Assembly (NCBI GenBank): GCA_933228675.1
Contig: OW121741.1
Span: forward strand, 35,407,952-35,471,951
DNA: 64,000 bases
From: Stomorhina lunata
Lineage: Eukaryota > Arthropoda > Insecta > Diptera > Rhiniidae
Reading direction: 5' to 3'
Below the pieces are notes generated by a model. The model saw only the letters and a program-made list of their open reading frames with translations, searched no databases and was not told the DNA's origin. A program made the position numbers and the translations under genes. Positions 1-9,925 of the stretch are shown in pieces; the stretch's first letter is position 1; each line of letters starts with the position of its first letter.

Positions 1-1195
1 AAAAAGTTCTGTACGAGCGATGTTTTCGTACTAAAATTCTTGCTGATACTTAAGACAGCAAGAGTTTCTGGCTCTTTTAAAGGATGGTCAAACATTCAAC
101 GACCCAGTTAAACTTTTAGCTTAAATATTCGCAAGTATGTCTTGCTTGCCGGAAAGTACTTAGCCTGTGCCCTAGTTTGGAAGACTATCTGTAAGTATGC
201 GTAAGATATTAATTTGCGCATGTGCTGTAAAACGCGTTTTAGCGGATCTTGACATAAACAAGTCTCCATGGTCGGATGGTATTATAGCACTGGTCTTGAA
301 GCAGTGCTTTTCGACTCTTGAGCGACCTTTAGCTAACCTTTTCAGCATCTTGTGTCAAACTTGTTGAAAGTTTGCTAATGTTACGTCAATTTCTAAAAAG
401 GCTGAGACTAACACTTATTGCTTTTGGTGCCGGTAATAACTTTTCTCGATTTATATCGACCTTCTTTATGAACGACCTTCTACGTCAAACTCGAATCCCA
501 TCTGCTCCTTTGCAGATGATAGCAACATTTGACATTCATATTCGCTCAATTATAGACAAAGCCTTTCAGAGGTTGACGATAAAGGTTGAAAGCCCTTTAG
601 AGGTTGACATGAATGAATCATTAAACCACGATTTAGAAACATTTTCAGATTGGGGTCGCTAGAATAGAGTTGATTTTAATGAGCGAAAAACTTAATATTG
701 TATGCTTACGCTTGTTACATCAACTGTATTAATGGGCCGTGTAAATATTGCGGATTCAGAAGCTCTTGATGTTCTGGATATGAAAATACAGTACAATGTC
801 CGCTGGACTCAACACATCTTTCATTTGTCGAAAGAAGCATTCAAGTGCGATTTTTGAGAGACTTCACTGCATCTAATCTTACATTCGACCAAAAATGGAA
901 TACAACTTTCATGTATAGGCCTGTGCTTCAAAGTCACTTTTGGAGCTTCTCGACTGCGTACAGGAGAGCGCGAAGGTGCTTATCAATGATACTATGACAG
1001 CCAATTCTGTTGATTCTCTAGAACATCGTCGCAATGTTTAAAGTATTTCAGTGTTCTATCGATACTACAATGTTGAACAAATACTACTCCCTCTATCATC
1101 CTTCCTATAACCCATTTTCCTAGTTCCAACGCAATGCGTTGCATATGCAAGGGTCATCCCCTGAGTAGCGGTCCTATAGCAAACAAAAATTGTTT
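1..1195 (+). pseudogene. Jockey-like LINE relic (family J, copy 1), RT region to 3' end
   Basis: Broken reverse-transcriptase coding DNA of a non-LTR retrotransposon that begins before the window. Around 240-330 the frame reads DKSPW.DGI.ALVLKQ, the RT motif seen as NKSPGPDGIPALALKQ in the copy at 49.4 kb. Around 410-660 it reads LIAFGAGNNFSRFIST, NDLLRQT and LETFSDWGR, with internal deletions that remove the YADD-type core. Around 890-960 it reads Y.RPKME..FH. The 3' end near 1110-1195 carries 'gcatatgcaagggtcatccc', also found at the end of the 48.4-50.9 kb copy, so this is the element's 3' untranslated end. Many stops and frameshifts make it dead. Clade (Jockey versus CR1) is inferred from motif style only. 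Confidence 0.7.
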
Positions 1196-1369
1196 TCATC
1201 TGAGACTAAGTCTTTTCGAGATAGAAGTTAGATGATTGATACCTTAAATTCGGATCTAATTTTAATTTCTAAACGTGGTCGTACAAAAAGATTTGTCTGC
1301 TACTGAAACAAGTGCACATTCCTGTAATAGAACATCTTTGGACAAATGGGTCTGGGTAGTGAGTTAAAT

Positions 1370-1960
1370 GAAGGGATTATATCAAGCTTTTATAAGGGGG
1401 TTACCTAACGGAAATTGGAGAAATTGGAGAGGCAAATCCCTACTAAATATGATATTGTTGTCAATCGAATTAGTGGAAATTTGCAACCACTACTAACAAG
1501 AGAGTAAATAGGATTCCGATCCCACAGATCATGAATTGATCATGTGAATGGCTTGCGTGAGATTAAGACGGCCACTCGGTTGAATGGTAAAATCGACTTC
1601 TTTTGGGATTTGGGATTCTTTTGGGAAAAGGAATCCTTCTTGAGCTTGATTATGCTGATGACAAATGGCTACTTACAAACATTGGGGTACTACAGAAAAA
1701 GAATATTTTGAACCTAAGCAACTAAACAGAAAGCAATAGTCCAAGACATAAAAGAAATAAAATAGAGATGGATAGGTCATACCTTAAGAAAGCCTAGATA
1801 CGACATTGCCCGACATGTATTAAAGTAAAATTCACAAGAAAGCCGCAGAACGGGTAGGCCTTTAAAGTTAGAAGCTATACGAATATGACAAATATGGGGT
1901 GAAATAAAGTATCTGGCATTAATGGATCTAAATTGGATCATTTTGTTGTGGCTCTAAAAC
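1370..1960 (+). pseudogene. LINE relic (family R): RT and C-terminal pieces
   Basis: Degenerate fragment of a second LINE family. Near 1400-1560 it reads NW.G.SLL followed by RT-domain remnants; this parallels NWRGITLLNM and SCIDHINSLR in the copy at 24.2 kb. Near 1780-1960 it reads YDIARHVLK.NSQESRRTGRP, matching the C-terminal NIARQALRWNPQGSGRRIGAP of the copy at 16 kb. The middle of the RT is deleted. No usable frame longer than about 60 codons remains. I call family R a non-LTR retrotransposon with an AP endonuclease; its clade (RTE-like or CR1-like) is not resolved. Confidence 0.55.
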
Positions 1961-1984
1961 TAGGGTTAGCAAAATAGGGCTTTT

Positions 1985-2980
1985 TTCTGTAGTAATCAAA
2001 ACAAATTAAATACGATAAAGAAAGCTTTACATAGCGAATGTTTTTTCTATAGGAAAGCTTTCGATAGCGAATGCTTTCTACAAGAGATCTTTTGATATTA
2101 AAAGTTTTCTATAGGAAAGCTTTCGATATTGTTTTCATCGAAAAGCTTTCGATATTGTTTCTATAGAAAAGCTTTCGATATTTTAAAGTTTGATTTGGAA
2201 TGTTTACAGCTTGAAATTTTTCAAGATTCAAAGTTTTATGAAGAAAATCAAAAATTTTCTATAGAAAATCTTTCCATATCGAAAGTTTATTATTAGAAAG
2301 CATTTCGAAATCGAAAGATTAATATTATAAATCTTCAGAAACGGGCATTTTTATATTGGAAAGCTCTAAGGATTTATATAGGAAATCTTTAGATATTGGC
2401 ATTTTTTTTATAAGAAAGCTCTTGATATAGAATGGTTTTAATGGAAAGCCTTGGATATTAAAAGTAGCCTTTAGGAAATCTGTTAATAAAAGGTTTTTAA
2501 TCCGAAAAACTTTAACGACAAAAGTTTTATATAAGAAATCTTTTGATATCGAAAGCTTTCTATAGAAAATCTTTTAATATCAAAAATTTGCTATAGAAAA
2601 CCTTTCGACTTCGAAAGTTTTATATAGAATTTTTTTTCGGAAAGCTTTCGATTTTGAATGTTTTTGTTAAAAGCTTTTTGTATCAAAAGTTACCTATAGG
2701 AAAGCTTTGATATTGAAATTTTTTTTATAGAAAAGTTTATTACAGAAAACCTTTCGACATCGAAAGTTTTATAAAGAAAACTTTAGAAAAATAATGACAG
2801 TTTTTTATTGAAAAGCTTTTGATAAGGAATGTTTTTAATAGAAAGTTTTAGATATTAAAAGTTACCTGTAGGAAAGCTTTTAATATTAAAAGTTTTCTAT
2901 ACAAAAAATGTTGTCGACAAAAGTTAAATATAAGAAATTATAACATCCAACCGAAAGCTTTAAGATTCGAAACTTTTCTA
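1985..2980. repeat. Degenerate AT-rich tandem repeat, about 33-38 bp unit
   Basis: About 1 kb built from diverged units of the form ctata(g)gaaagctttcgatat followed by an aaagtttt stretch. The core gaaagctttc is a perfect 10-bp palindrome. Unit length drifts and many units have lost the core, so this is an old minisatellite. It is cut on the right by a family A repeat at about 2985. Confidence 0.7.
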
Positions 2981-2984
2981 TTAT

Positions 2985-3762
2985 TTGTTCATGCAACGAC
3001 ACATAATTTTGTCTTAGACCTTTTAGTATACTAATAGACTTAGAATCACTTTCTGATTCTATTTGGCAATGTCCGTCCGGGGTGACTGACATAACTTTTT
3101 TTTTTTGTATGGAAGGCGAACCGCTCTACTGGACCCCAATGTAAACCATGTAATCAAACTACTGGTCGCATTTCTATCTGTAGAAATTTGATGAAATTTG
3201 GCACAAATGATGTTTTTGGTAGTGGGACCATGGCTATTGAAATTCGTCAAAATCGGTCTATTATTTAAGGTACCTCTTATAGGTCCCACTTCCCGGAATA
3301 GATATTTTGGCCATAAAAATCAATATTTTTCATGAAATTTAAAACAAATACTGCTTATATAAACCAAAATTACCTTACCAAATTTCGTTGAAATCGGTCC
3401 ACATTTGACCATAGCTCCCACACAAACTCTTCTGTCAAAACGCACTAAATGAGACAAAAATCAGTAAAACGCTCGTAAATCTGAAGATAATGAGAATTTT
3501 GAGTTTCTGCCTATATAATTTTTGTAAAAACTTTGATCAATTTGCCAAATTTCGAGATAATCGGTTCACATTTGACCCTAGCTCCCATATAAATCTAAAT
3601 GACGGAAACAGCTTAAATACATAAGTTTTGAGAAAATGTTTGTATGATGGCAAAATTTAGCAAATATTTGTCTTTATACAGGAAAAGAGCATCTTTGACC
3701 TTGGTGGTGAAGGGTATCGTATAGCCGGGCTTAACCGACTATAGCACTTTCTTACTTGTTTT
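2985..3762 (-). mobile_element. Family A dispersed repeat (copy A1)
   Basis: Reads on the minus strand from aacaagtaagaaagtgctat (right end, about 3762) to a (gacgga)-type segment and tctaagtctattagtatact near the left end. Contains the family module GGGAGCTATGGTCAAATGTG..CCGATTT several times (3400, 3560). The terminal gggtata hairpin that ends complete copies is missing here, and the left end merges into the tandem repeat. No protein-coding frame is evident. Related copies are at 9.9, 18.4, 20.8, 38.0 and 45.3 kb. Confidence 0.75.
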
Positions 3763-4423
3763 AGGAATAAGTTAGGGATTTTTAGAAAAGTACTTAAATA
3801 ACCGCTAATATTGATAAAATTGCCTTAAATTTTTGTGAAAAGGTGTATTTTTTTGAAAAAGTAAATGTGCTCTAGGTCCTTTCTACATAAGACCAACGAT
3901 ATGCTGTCTTCTTATAACCATTAAAGTGTAAGGGTAAAAACAATATTGAGACTTTTTGTACATCTCTCGGATGTATTTGGTATAACAGAGTTGGCATTGG
4001 CGAATATAAAACTCTTTATGATTCGGTAAAAGTTTACTTTTTGAGGCCCTATGCTCCACTGGGAGTCAAGGATAACAGAATAAAAGTTTACTTTCATTGA
4101 ATTATTTCTAAGTGTTTGTATGATTTTAGTTTTCTTTGCCGACTTTGTTTTTTGTGAAAAACCGGCTCTATTGCGGTTTTAAAACGTTAATGACAAGCCT
4201 TCTATTAAAATCGCTGATAAAGTTGGCTTTATATCACGTGACTTTAGTTTTATGTGAACACTCATGGAAAATTTTTAGCAATGGCTTGAGCTATTACAAC
4301 AAAATGTACTTGTAAACAGAAGCAAATTATTTTAAAATTTGTCCCTAATCCAGCTTGAAATATCGACAATTATTGAGTCATCATAATCAAACTTAAGCAA
4401 GTCAGAAAAACTAATTAAATTAG
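3763..4423. other. Intergenic DNA apart from a LINE stub
   Basis: AT-rich sequence with no coding frame or RNA I can support, except the 40-bp retrotransposed stub at 4041-4080. Part of it may be the 3' untranslated region of the small minus-strand gene at 4424-4710. Confidence 0.4.
4027..4094 (+). mobile_element. 40-bp 5'-truncated LINE insertion with 14-bp target duplication
   Basis: The segment 4041-4080 reads gaggccctatgctccactgg and continues gagtcaaggataacagaa. This is the 3' end of LINE family R, as at 16222-16258. It is flanked on both sides by the identical 14-mer taaaagtttacttt (4027-4040 and 4081-4094). Extreme 5' truncation plus a perfect target-site duplication is the hallmark of target-primed reverse transcription. 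Confidence 0.85.
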
Positions 4424-4710
4424 TCACAAGTCTAGAGAAAAATAATTATTTCATCAGGGAAAAATTTATGAAGTTACTTAGAAATAAAATTTCAAAAAAA
4501 CTTACCTATAGATTCATCATAACAAAATTTTTCCTCAAAACAGTTCCAGTAGAAATCTTCCCAGCAACTGAAATAAGTTTTGAAAAAAAAAGAAATTAAT
4601 ATTAAATTTTATGTAACCAAACATAAATCCATAAGAGCATAAAAATGTCTTAGGAAAAATTTTGATAATAATAATTTTTTTTCCACTTACTTTTGACAGC
4701 AGCGACACAT
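4424..4710 (-). CDS. Candidate small spliced gene encoding a cysteine-rich micropeptide
   Basis: Three exons can be drawn on the minus strand. Exon 1 coding part 4710-4691 starts ATG TGT CGC TGC TGT (MCRCCQ) and ends at a gtaagtgg donor. Intron 1 is 123 bp and ends in a T-rich tract plus ttatttcag. Exon 2 (4567-4506, 62 bp) continues CWEDFYWNC, then FEEKFCYDESI, and ends at gtaag. Intron 2 ends in tttttctctag at 4432. Exon 3 adds Asp-Leu and then TGA at 4426-4424. The product would be 29 residues with 6 Cys and several aromatics. The splice signals are good and the exon 2 frame is biased away from what random AT-rich DNA gives. I do not recognise the protein. The start codon and third exon are the weakest parts; a different acceptor would change the C-terminus. 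Confidence 0.4.
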
Positions 4711-5836
4711 TTTTTCGAGTGAAGTTTTGGGAGCTGAAGTGAAAGACCGACGGCAGGGTTTTCAAGCCTTTTATTTTGTTTAATTAAAATTTAATTATTA
4801 TTTATATAATTTGTTTTATAAGGCTTTAAATAAATTTGTTTGTTAATCAGCTGTTAATTATATTTATTTATTTATATTAAATGTTTATAACTTTAATAAT
4901 ATTTATCTTGGTTTTTTTTTTTTTGTTTCTTCTTAATTTGGTAACAAAACACGATATAGCGCCTGTGTTTAACGTTAAAGGTCTCGTTTAGCTCTAAAAG
5001 CGTCAAGAAATTTTTTTTCGAAAAAAAAAAACTGAATTTAACAAATACCAACAAAATGTTAAGAAACAAATCTCAGCATTTGTTTGTGTAGTTTATACGA
5101 TCGTTGACAAGAATCCGCTCCGCCATTCAAGAGCGTAACAGAAATTTTTATATATACAAATACAATTTTTAGATTAATAAACTCGAAATGCTCCGGCCAG
5201 ATTTACAAGTCGTTGTGCTTCTTGACGTTTTGGTAGAAAGATTCTTTACATTGAAATAAAAGCGTGACTCTGACTGCATCTGATCGTCTCCTTAGCTGAC
5301 TGACTTGACTTACTTAACTTACGAGTGTATTAAACGATCGATGTCTAACTGTTTGTTTATTTCACTGTCTGTCTGTCTTTCTCAGTCTGCTTCCCATAAT
5401 GAGTTTTTTTTGTGGACAATTTTCATTAAAGTGCAAAACGACTACGTTTTTTTTTGTCATTGTCTTCTTCGCCTTCTTCAAAATCAACAACATTTCGCAC
5501 CGATCCATTCAGAAAACCATATTCACACTTCACCTGTTCAAATATTCTCTCGTTTTTGAAGAGAAAGAGCTGTGAGAGAGTTTTAGTTACTGAGAGAGTT
5601 AGAGAGAATTTATGAGTAAGGTAAAGGTGTGTATTTATAAATTTGTACAAGAGACAGAAGGTAGATAACGTCTATTATAGATAGTCCCTATTAAGTATTA
5701 GGGGTAAGTATAAATTTTTAGACTTATAGTTTAGTTAACAATTAAAAAAAATGCCCTTCATCCTGAGATATAGGCTGTGAAAATCGCTTTGGGATGATCA
5801 AAGTTACTAGTATATGTAATAGTAATCACATCCACC
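4711..5836. other. Non-coding AT-rich stretch; possible upstream region of the small gene
   Basis: Holds the putative 5' UTR and upstream DNA of the minus-strand gene, long AT runs, a ctgtctgtctgtctttctc tract near 5365 and a GAGAGAG-rich tract at 5570-5610. No frame or RNA gene is supported. Confidence 0.3.
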
Positions 5837-5956
5837 CCTATCGCGAATATCATCTCCCATAGGAATCGTGCTTCCAAAACTTTTTTCTCATATGTTTTAC
5901 AGTGTAAACAAAGTTCTGGAAACACGATTAACATGGGAGATGATATTCGCGATAGG
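5837..5956. repeat. 120-bp long-stem hairpin
   Basis: Arms at 5837-5883 and 5910-5956 are inverted copies. The outer 24 bases pair perfectly (outer end cctatcgcgaata), and the rest of the roughly 47-bp stem has a few mismatches. The loop is about 26 nt. Could be a pre-miRNA-like foldback, a tiny MITE or a chance-preserved inverted duplication. Nothing else in the window matches it. Confidence 0.7.
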
Positions 5957-6109
5957 CCTGATCAGATCTAGTTAGGAAATGTAGGGTAGCCAAAGACTGT
6001 CCCAACTAGAACGCAAGTTTTAAATTTTAAATAAAACACAGACATTTAAAAAAAAAATTGTGAAAATTTATTTTATCGTAAAGTAGACAGAATGGGCTTA
6101 TGTATGGAA

Positions 6110-6390
6110 CAAGATATCGTGCAGATGGCCGCTGCGACTTTACTGTCACAAACGCGATATTTTAATGAAATTTTCAAAAAATCCCCAATGAAAAAAATTT
6201 AAAGGTGTTAAATCGCACGATCTAGACGGCCAATTCTGGTCTCCAAAACGCGAAATAACACGACCGGAAAAACGGCTAATGTAGCAATTGAATTGTTCCT
6301 CTGGCTGTATGACATATGGCGCCGTCTTGTTGAAACCACATGCCCACCGCATTCATTTCTTCAATTGCACAGTACGACAGTGGTTGGTAC
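6110..6390 (-). pseudogene. DD41D mariner transposase C-terminal fragment
   Basis: Minus-strand frame reads MRWACGFNKTAPYVI (from ..WFQQDGATC.T), then GRVISRFGDQNWPSRSCDLT and PLNFFHWGF. This is the same region as QQDGATCHTA...NWPPRSCDLTPLDFFLWG of the copy at 54 kb. The third catalytic Asp is replaced (PLN instead of PLD), and everything upstream is missing. A dead fragment. Confidence 0.65.
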
Positions 6391-6578
6391 ACATGAGAAA
6401 TGTTAACAGAATATGAAAATAGGCTTAAAATAAAGAAATACGTGTCTCGGCGTTTTGCTGTAGCACGTCAGAATTTTAAGAAAATCGATTTTAGAGATTC
6501 GAAGGACCATGGAGGTTCACTTGTAACGTAATACTATTATAAAAAGTTCTATAAAAATAGAATGGGTGAAGCGATTTA

Positions 6579-6888
6579 AGTGCTTGAGCCAGTTTTGAAA
6601 AGGGAATTAAATTTGGATTTGTTTTTATTAAAAATAACATATTTTTTCCTCTAGAGGACGCTTTAATTTTCATGTAAAATTAAAAAAAAATATCCAATAA
6701 ATGTACGAAATTCATTAAAAAATACAATTCCGCAATCAGAAAAAATTACAACAAGTCCTCTAGGATTTGGACCATATGACGATCGATCGTTTCTAAGTTT
6801 GTCCTTCCTCTAGCGGAAAAAAATTGTTTTTTTTTTTAATAAACACAAATCCAAATTTATTTCCTTTTTCAAAACTGGCTCAAGCACT
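6579..6888. mobile_element. 310-bp foldback element
   Basis: Arms of about 82 bp at 6579-6660 and 6807-6888 are inverted copies, starting agtgcttgagccagttttga on the outside and differing by a few bases and A-run length. The centre (about 145 bp) holds a second inverted pair, cctctagaggac and gtcctctagga. No coding frame. Looks like a MITE or foldback element. It sits directly against a family R LINE fragment. No target duplication was identified. Confidence 0.6.
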
Positions 6889-6894
6889 GGCGTA

Positions 6895-7180
6895 CTGTGT
6901 TATAATTGACTCCCAAGTGGAGCATAGGGCCTAAACCTTCCTTTTATATAGAACTCTTTTGCGAGATGTTAGGCCTAGGTACATTATTTCACAAATAATT
7001 TGCTGCTTGCAACTCCGCATCAATTGACCTTCTCCACGTTCCAGCAGGTGCTCCAACATGACTGCCGCTTTCCTGTGGATTCCAAAGAAGCACTTGTCGA
7101 GCAATGTTGATATTTAACCTTCGAAGTGTGTGACCTATCCACCGCCATTTCCGTTGACATACCTCCATAGAAGCAGGGTT
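6895..7180 (-). pseudogene. LINE family R 3'-terminal fragment
   Basis: Minus-strand copy of the C-terminus and 3' end seen at 15990-16258. The frame reads R.WIGHTLRRLNINIARQ, then WNPQESG. The terminal tag reads ggccctatgctccacttggg, then gagtcaattataac. Truncated and frameshifted. Confidence 0.7.
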
Positions 7181-7391
7181 TTTGGTTTGTCCCGTTTAGT
7201 GGATCTTCATTTCTTATGCGATAAGGCCACCATATATTAAGGATTTGCCGTTACTTCATAAGGCCACCATATATTAAGGATTTGCCGTTACTTCATCAGT
7301 ATCCATTAATACAGATGAAGTAACATTGTTTGCCGTGCGTTTATGCATAAGAATGCAACTCTATTCGCACGGCCCCATTCTGAAATTGTTT
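7181..7391. repeat. Short direct duplication
   Basis: The segment ataaggccaccatatattaa with ggatttgccgttacttcat is present twice back to back (about 7219-7257 and 7257-7296). No other content recognised. Confidence 0.5.
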
Positions 7392-8110
7392 CTAAATCGC
7401 GCCAAACTCAAGAAGGCTTGGCCTACGATTGAATGAATGTGAATGGCAAATATTACTATCATCTGCAAAAGAGTAGATAAGATTGGAAGTTTGACGTAGA
7501 AGGTCATTTATAAAGATAAGAAATATAGTAGGAGAAAGAACAGAGCATTGCGGTACCCCTGAGTTAGTCTTGAACTCATTTGAAGAGAACCCATCTCTAA
7601 CAACTTGTATAGTACGATCTCTAAAGAAGCTCGATGTAAACCGAAAAAAGTTATTACCGACACCAAAGGCAATAAGTTTTGATAGAAGTGCTCCGTTCCA
7701 CAAAACCACAACTTTAATTTCGCCAAAACGTTGTATTGATTGACAAAATTTTTCCGATAGGAAGGCTAGCAGGTCTCCTGTAGAGCATCCCCTACGGAAC
7801 CTATACTGGCGGTCGCTTAGCAGGTTGTTAGACTCTAGATATTTAGCACTCCAAAACTTTGGAGAGTTCAGAACAAATTGCAATTGGGCGGTAATTTTCA
7901 GGGTTGTTAGCCTCACCCTTTTTAGGGATTGGCATAACATTAGCACATTCCAACACCGAGCAAATATAGCGGCATGGTACAAGGTGCTGTGAAAAGGTTA
8001 GCTAATGGACGAGCAAGCGTCGAAGAGCACTGCTTCAAGTGCTGGAATGCCATCCGATCCTGGAGACTTATTTATATTGAGATCCGCTAAAAGAATATCT
8101 TTGGCATAAT
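7392..8110 (-). pseudogene. Jockey-like LINE relic (family J, copy 2), RT domain
   Basis: Minus-strand RT domain with the motifs LLAFLSEKF, ALLSKLIAFGVGNNFFRFTS, GVPQCSVLSPTIFLIFINDL and YSFADDSNICHS. The FADD box is the RT active-site motif. The usual upstream catalytic block (LDISKAFDRVWH in the 49.8-kb copy) reads VVLWNGALLSKL here, so an Asp-containing stretch has been deleted. The N-terminal part near 8060-8110 reads LNINKSPGSDGIPAL in another frame. At about 8110 it abuts a different LINE. Confidence 0.75.
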
Positions 8111-8920
8111 TACAGACATTCTGTCGAGCTCGGACAGAGGTTGGGTGCTTTCCGGCAGTGTTTCTAATCCTATAGGATAGTTTAATATTGACTTGAAGTG
8201 TTCCATTTATTGTTTTAATTGTTCATCCGGGGTTGAGAGAAGTGTGTTGCCTGCACTCAAGATAGGACTGTTGGTATATTGCATGAGGTCTTCATATCGC
8301 CTTTACTTGCAGCTGATTTAGCTTGGCTCGCTTGTTCATCAATCCACATTCTCTTGTTCCTCCTTGCAGACTTTCTTATTTTATTGCAGAGATCGCTATA
8401 TGCTGTACGGAGGACTTCAGCATCTCCATTTTCATTTAAGATTGTATTTTTCAAAAATTTTCGTTCTTGTACCAAGTCCCATGTTGCCTGTGTTAGATAA
8501 AGTTTTCTTTTATGATCTTTAAATCCTAGAGTTTGTTGAAAAACCTCATTGTACGTTCGGGTGACACATCTTGAGATTTCATTAATAAATGCGTCGCTGT
8601 TGCTTATATCATCTGGAAGCCGATTCCTTATGGAAGTAATAAAGGCATTTCGATGTGTCTCTAAATCCAGTTTTCCTACATCAATTTTCCGATCTGCTTT
8701 CGCCGTATCAGACCTCAGAGCAGCAACCTTTAATCGAATTTAATATATAACTAAGTGATAGTCGCTATTTATATCTGCTCCGCGTCTCCTGTTTACTTCA
8801 ATTATATGATCACTTAGTGTTAATCAAAATATGATCAATGTGGTTCTTTGTAACGCCGTTTCGGCGTGATCCAAGTTATTTTACGAGGGAAAATGGTATC
8901 AGTCACAACGAGTTTCTTTT
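8111..8920 (-). pseudogene. LINE relic: endonuclease C-terminus and EN-RT linker
   Basis: Minus-strand pieces read RRGADINSDYHLVI (AP-endonuclease SDxH end), RLKVAALRSDTAKADRKI, NRLPDDISNSDAFI, then QERKFLKNTIL and RKSARRNKRMW with ASQAKSAASKGDMKT. This linker type differs from that of the family J element at 48.8 kb, so the join at about 8110 is between two LINE lineages or two insertions. Several stops and shifts are present. Confidence 0.6.
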
Positions 8921-9363
8921 CGCAGCATAGTAATGGTTTAAATTCTAATAGTTCCATAATTTTTAATCATATACTTAACTTTGGTCTAAATTGAACCATT
9001 AAGTACAAAGGCGTTCAGAAAGAATTGTTATATGAACCCTTAACCAAAAGTGTAGAGTATCCTGCGGTCTGACTTTAACGACTATAACTTTATAATTGTT
9101 ATTGGTATTTACCCGCTATTATTGATATTGCAAATCAAATCAAGTTATCACATTCAGCAAAAGTCGTTTATGGCTACTGTCTAGTATTCCTGCTGATAAC
9201 GTCTTGATAAAGTCTTAAGTATATAGTAATGAGTACAGCAACTAATAGGTTTTTAATACCGAAATAATGGCATAGAAACTCAGTGTTACTAATCAAAGTT
9301 TTTAGTTTTTGTAACTGCAATGTTATTGGTAATATAGCAGAAGTAGCGGTCCTTGGTTGGAAT
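8921..9363. other. No recognisable feature
   Basis: AT-rich sequence possibly including decayed endonuclease remnants at its left edge. No frame, RNA or repeat supported. Confidence 0.3.
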
Positions 9364-9591
9364 CTTAAAGGTAGAAGGCCAATGCACGCGGCAAGCGGCT
9401 GCGGGCGGCAATCAGCTGTTTTTTTATTTGTCAAATTTGAAGCGGCAATGGAAAAAAGTAGAACTTTGTTCTACTTTTCCGCGCGGCAGATTTTTTCAGT
9501 GCTGCCAGATTTACAAACGCACATTTTATTTACTGGCAATACTACGACCGGCCACAGCCGCATGAGGCGTGTATTGGCCTTGTACCTTAAG
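9364..9591. mobile_element. GC-rich 228-bp miniature inverted-repeat element
   Basis: Imperfect terminal inverted repeats of about 44 bp: the left end reads cttaaaggtagaaggccaat, and the right end reads attggccttgtaccttaag. A central hairpin, gtagaactttgttctac, makes much of the unit fold back. TTAA is found at both ends, a possible target site. The unit is much richer in G+C than its flanks. No coding frame; a non-autonomous DNA element is the best reading. Confidence 0.65.
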
Positions 9592-9925
9592 ATTTCCGAG
9601 TCGTTTCGGTACGAATAATCGACTGACGTGGGAACTATCATTATTTGTAATAAATACCGGTTACTTAACTGTTTAATCGTCTTTAAATGTTAGTCTATGT
9701 AATAGCGGGATTAACTTTCTTAGAGTATTGGTAATATGGTAAACAAAGATGACAAAAAATGATACATATGTAACTATTTCGAAAAGGTACTGATATATCT
9801 TCAAGGCACTATTGTTAACAAGTTATGAGTGTGGTTCCATCCTATATATATTTACAATATTTGTTCGCTCAATCCTTCTGACTGACCTTTTTAAAAGTTC
9901 TTATATGGCTCTAGTTTCACATAAA
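9592..9925. other. No recognisable feature
   Basis: AT-rich spacer between the miniature element and the family A repeat. Confidence 0.3.

Noticed and set aside
3059..3289. 76-residue minus-strand frame with MGPIRGTLNN
   Set aside because: Translation of a family A module; the same frame recurs as noise in other copies.
9283..9618. 111-residue open frame as a gene
   Set aside because: It spans the inverted-repeat element and its flanks; the frame is open because the GC-rich insert lacks stops. No recognisable protein.
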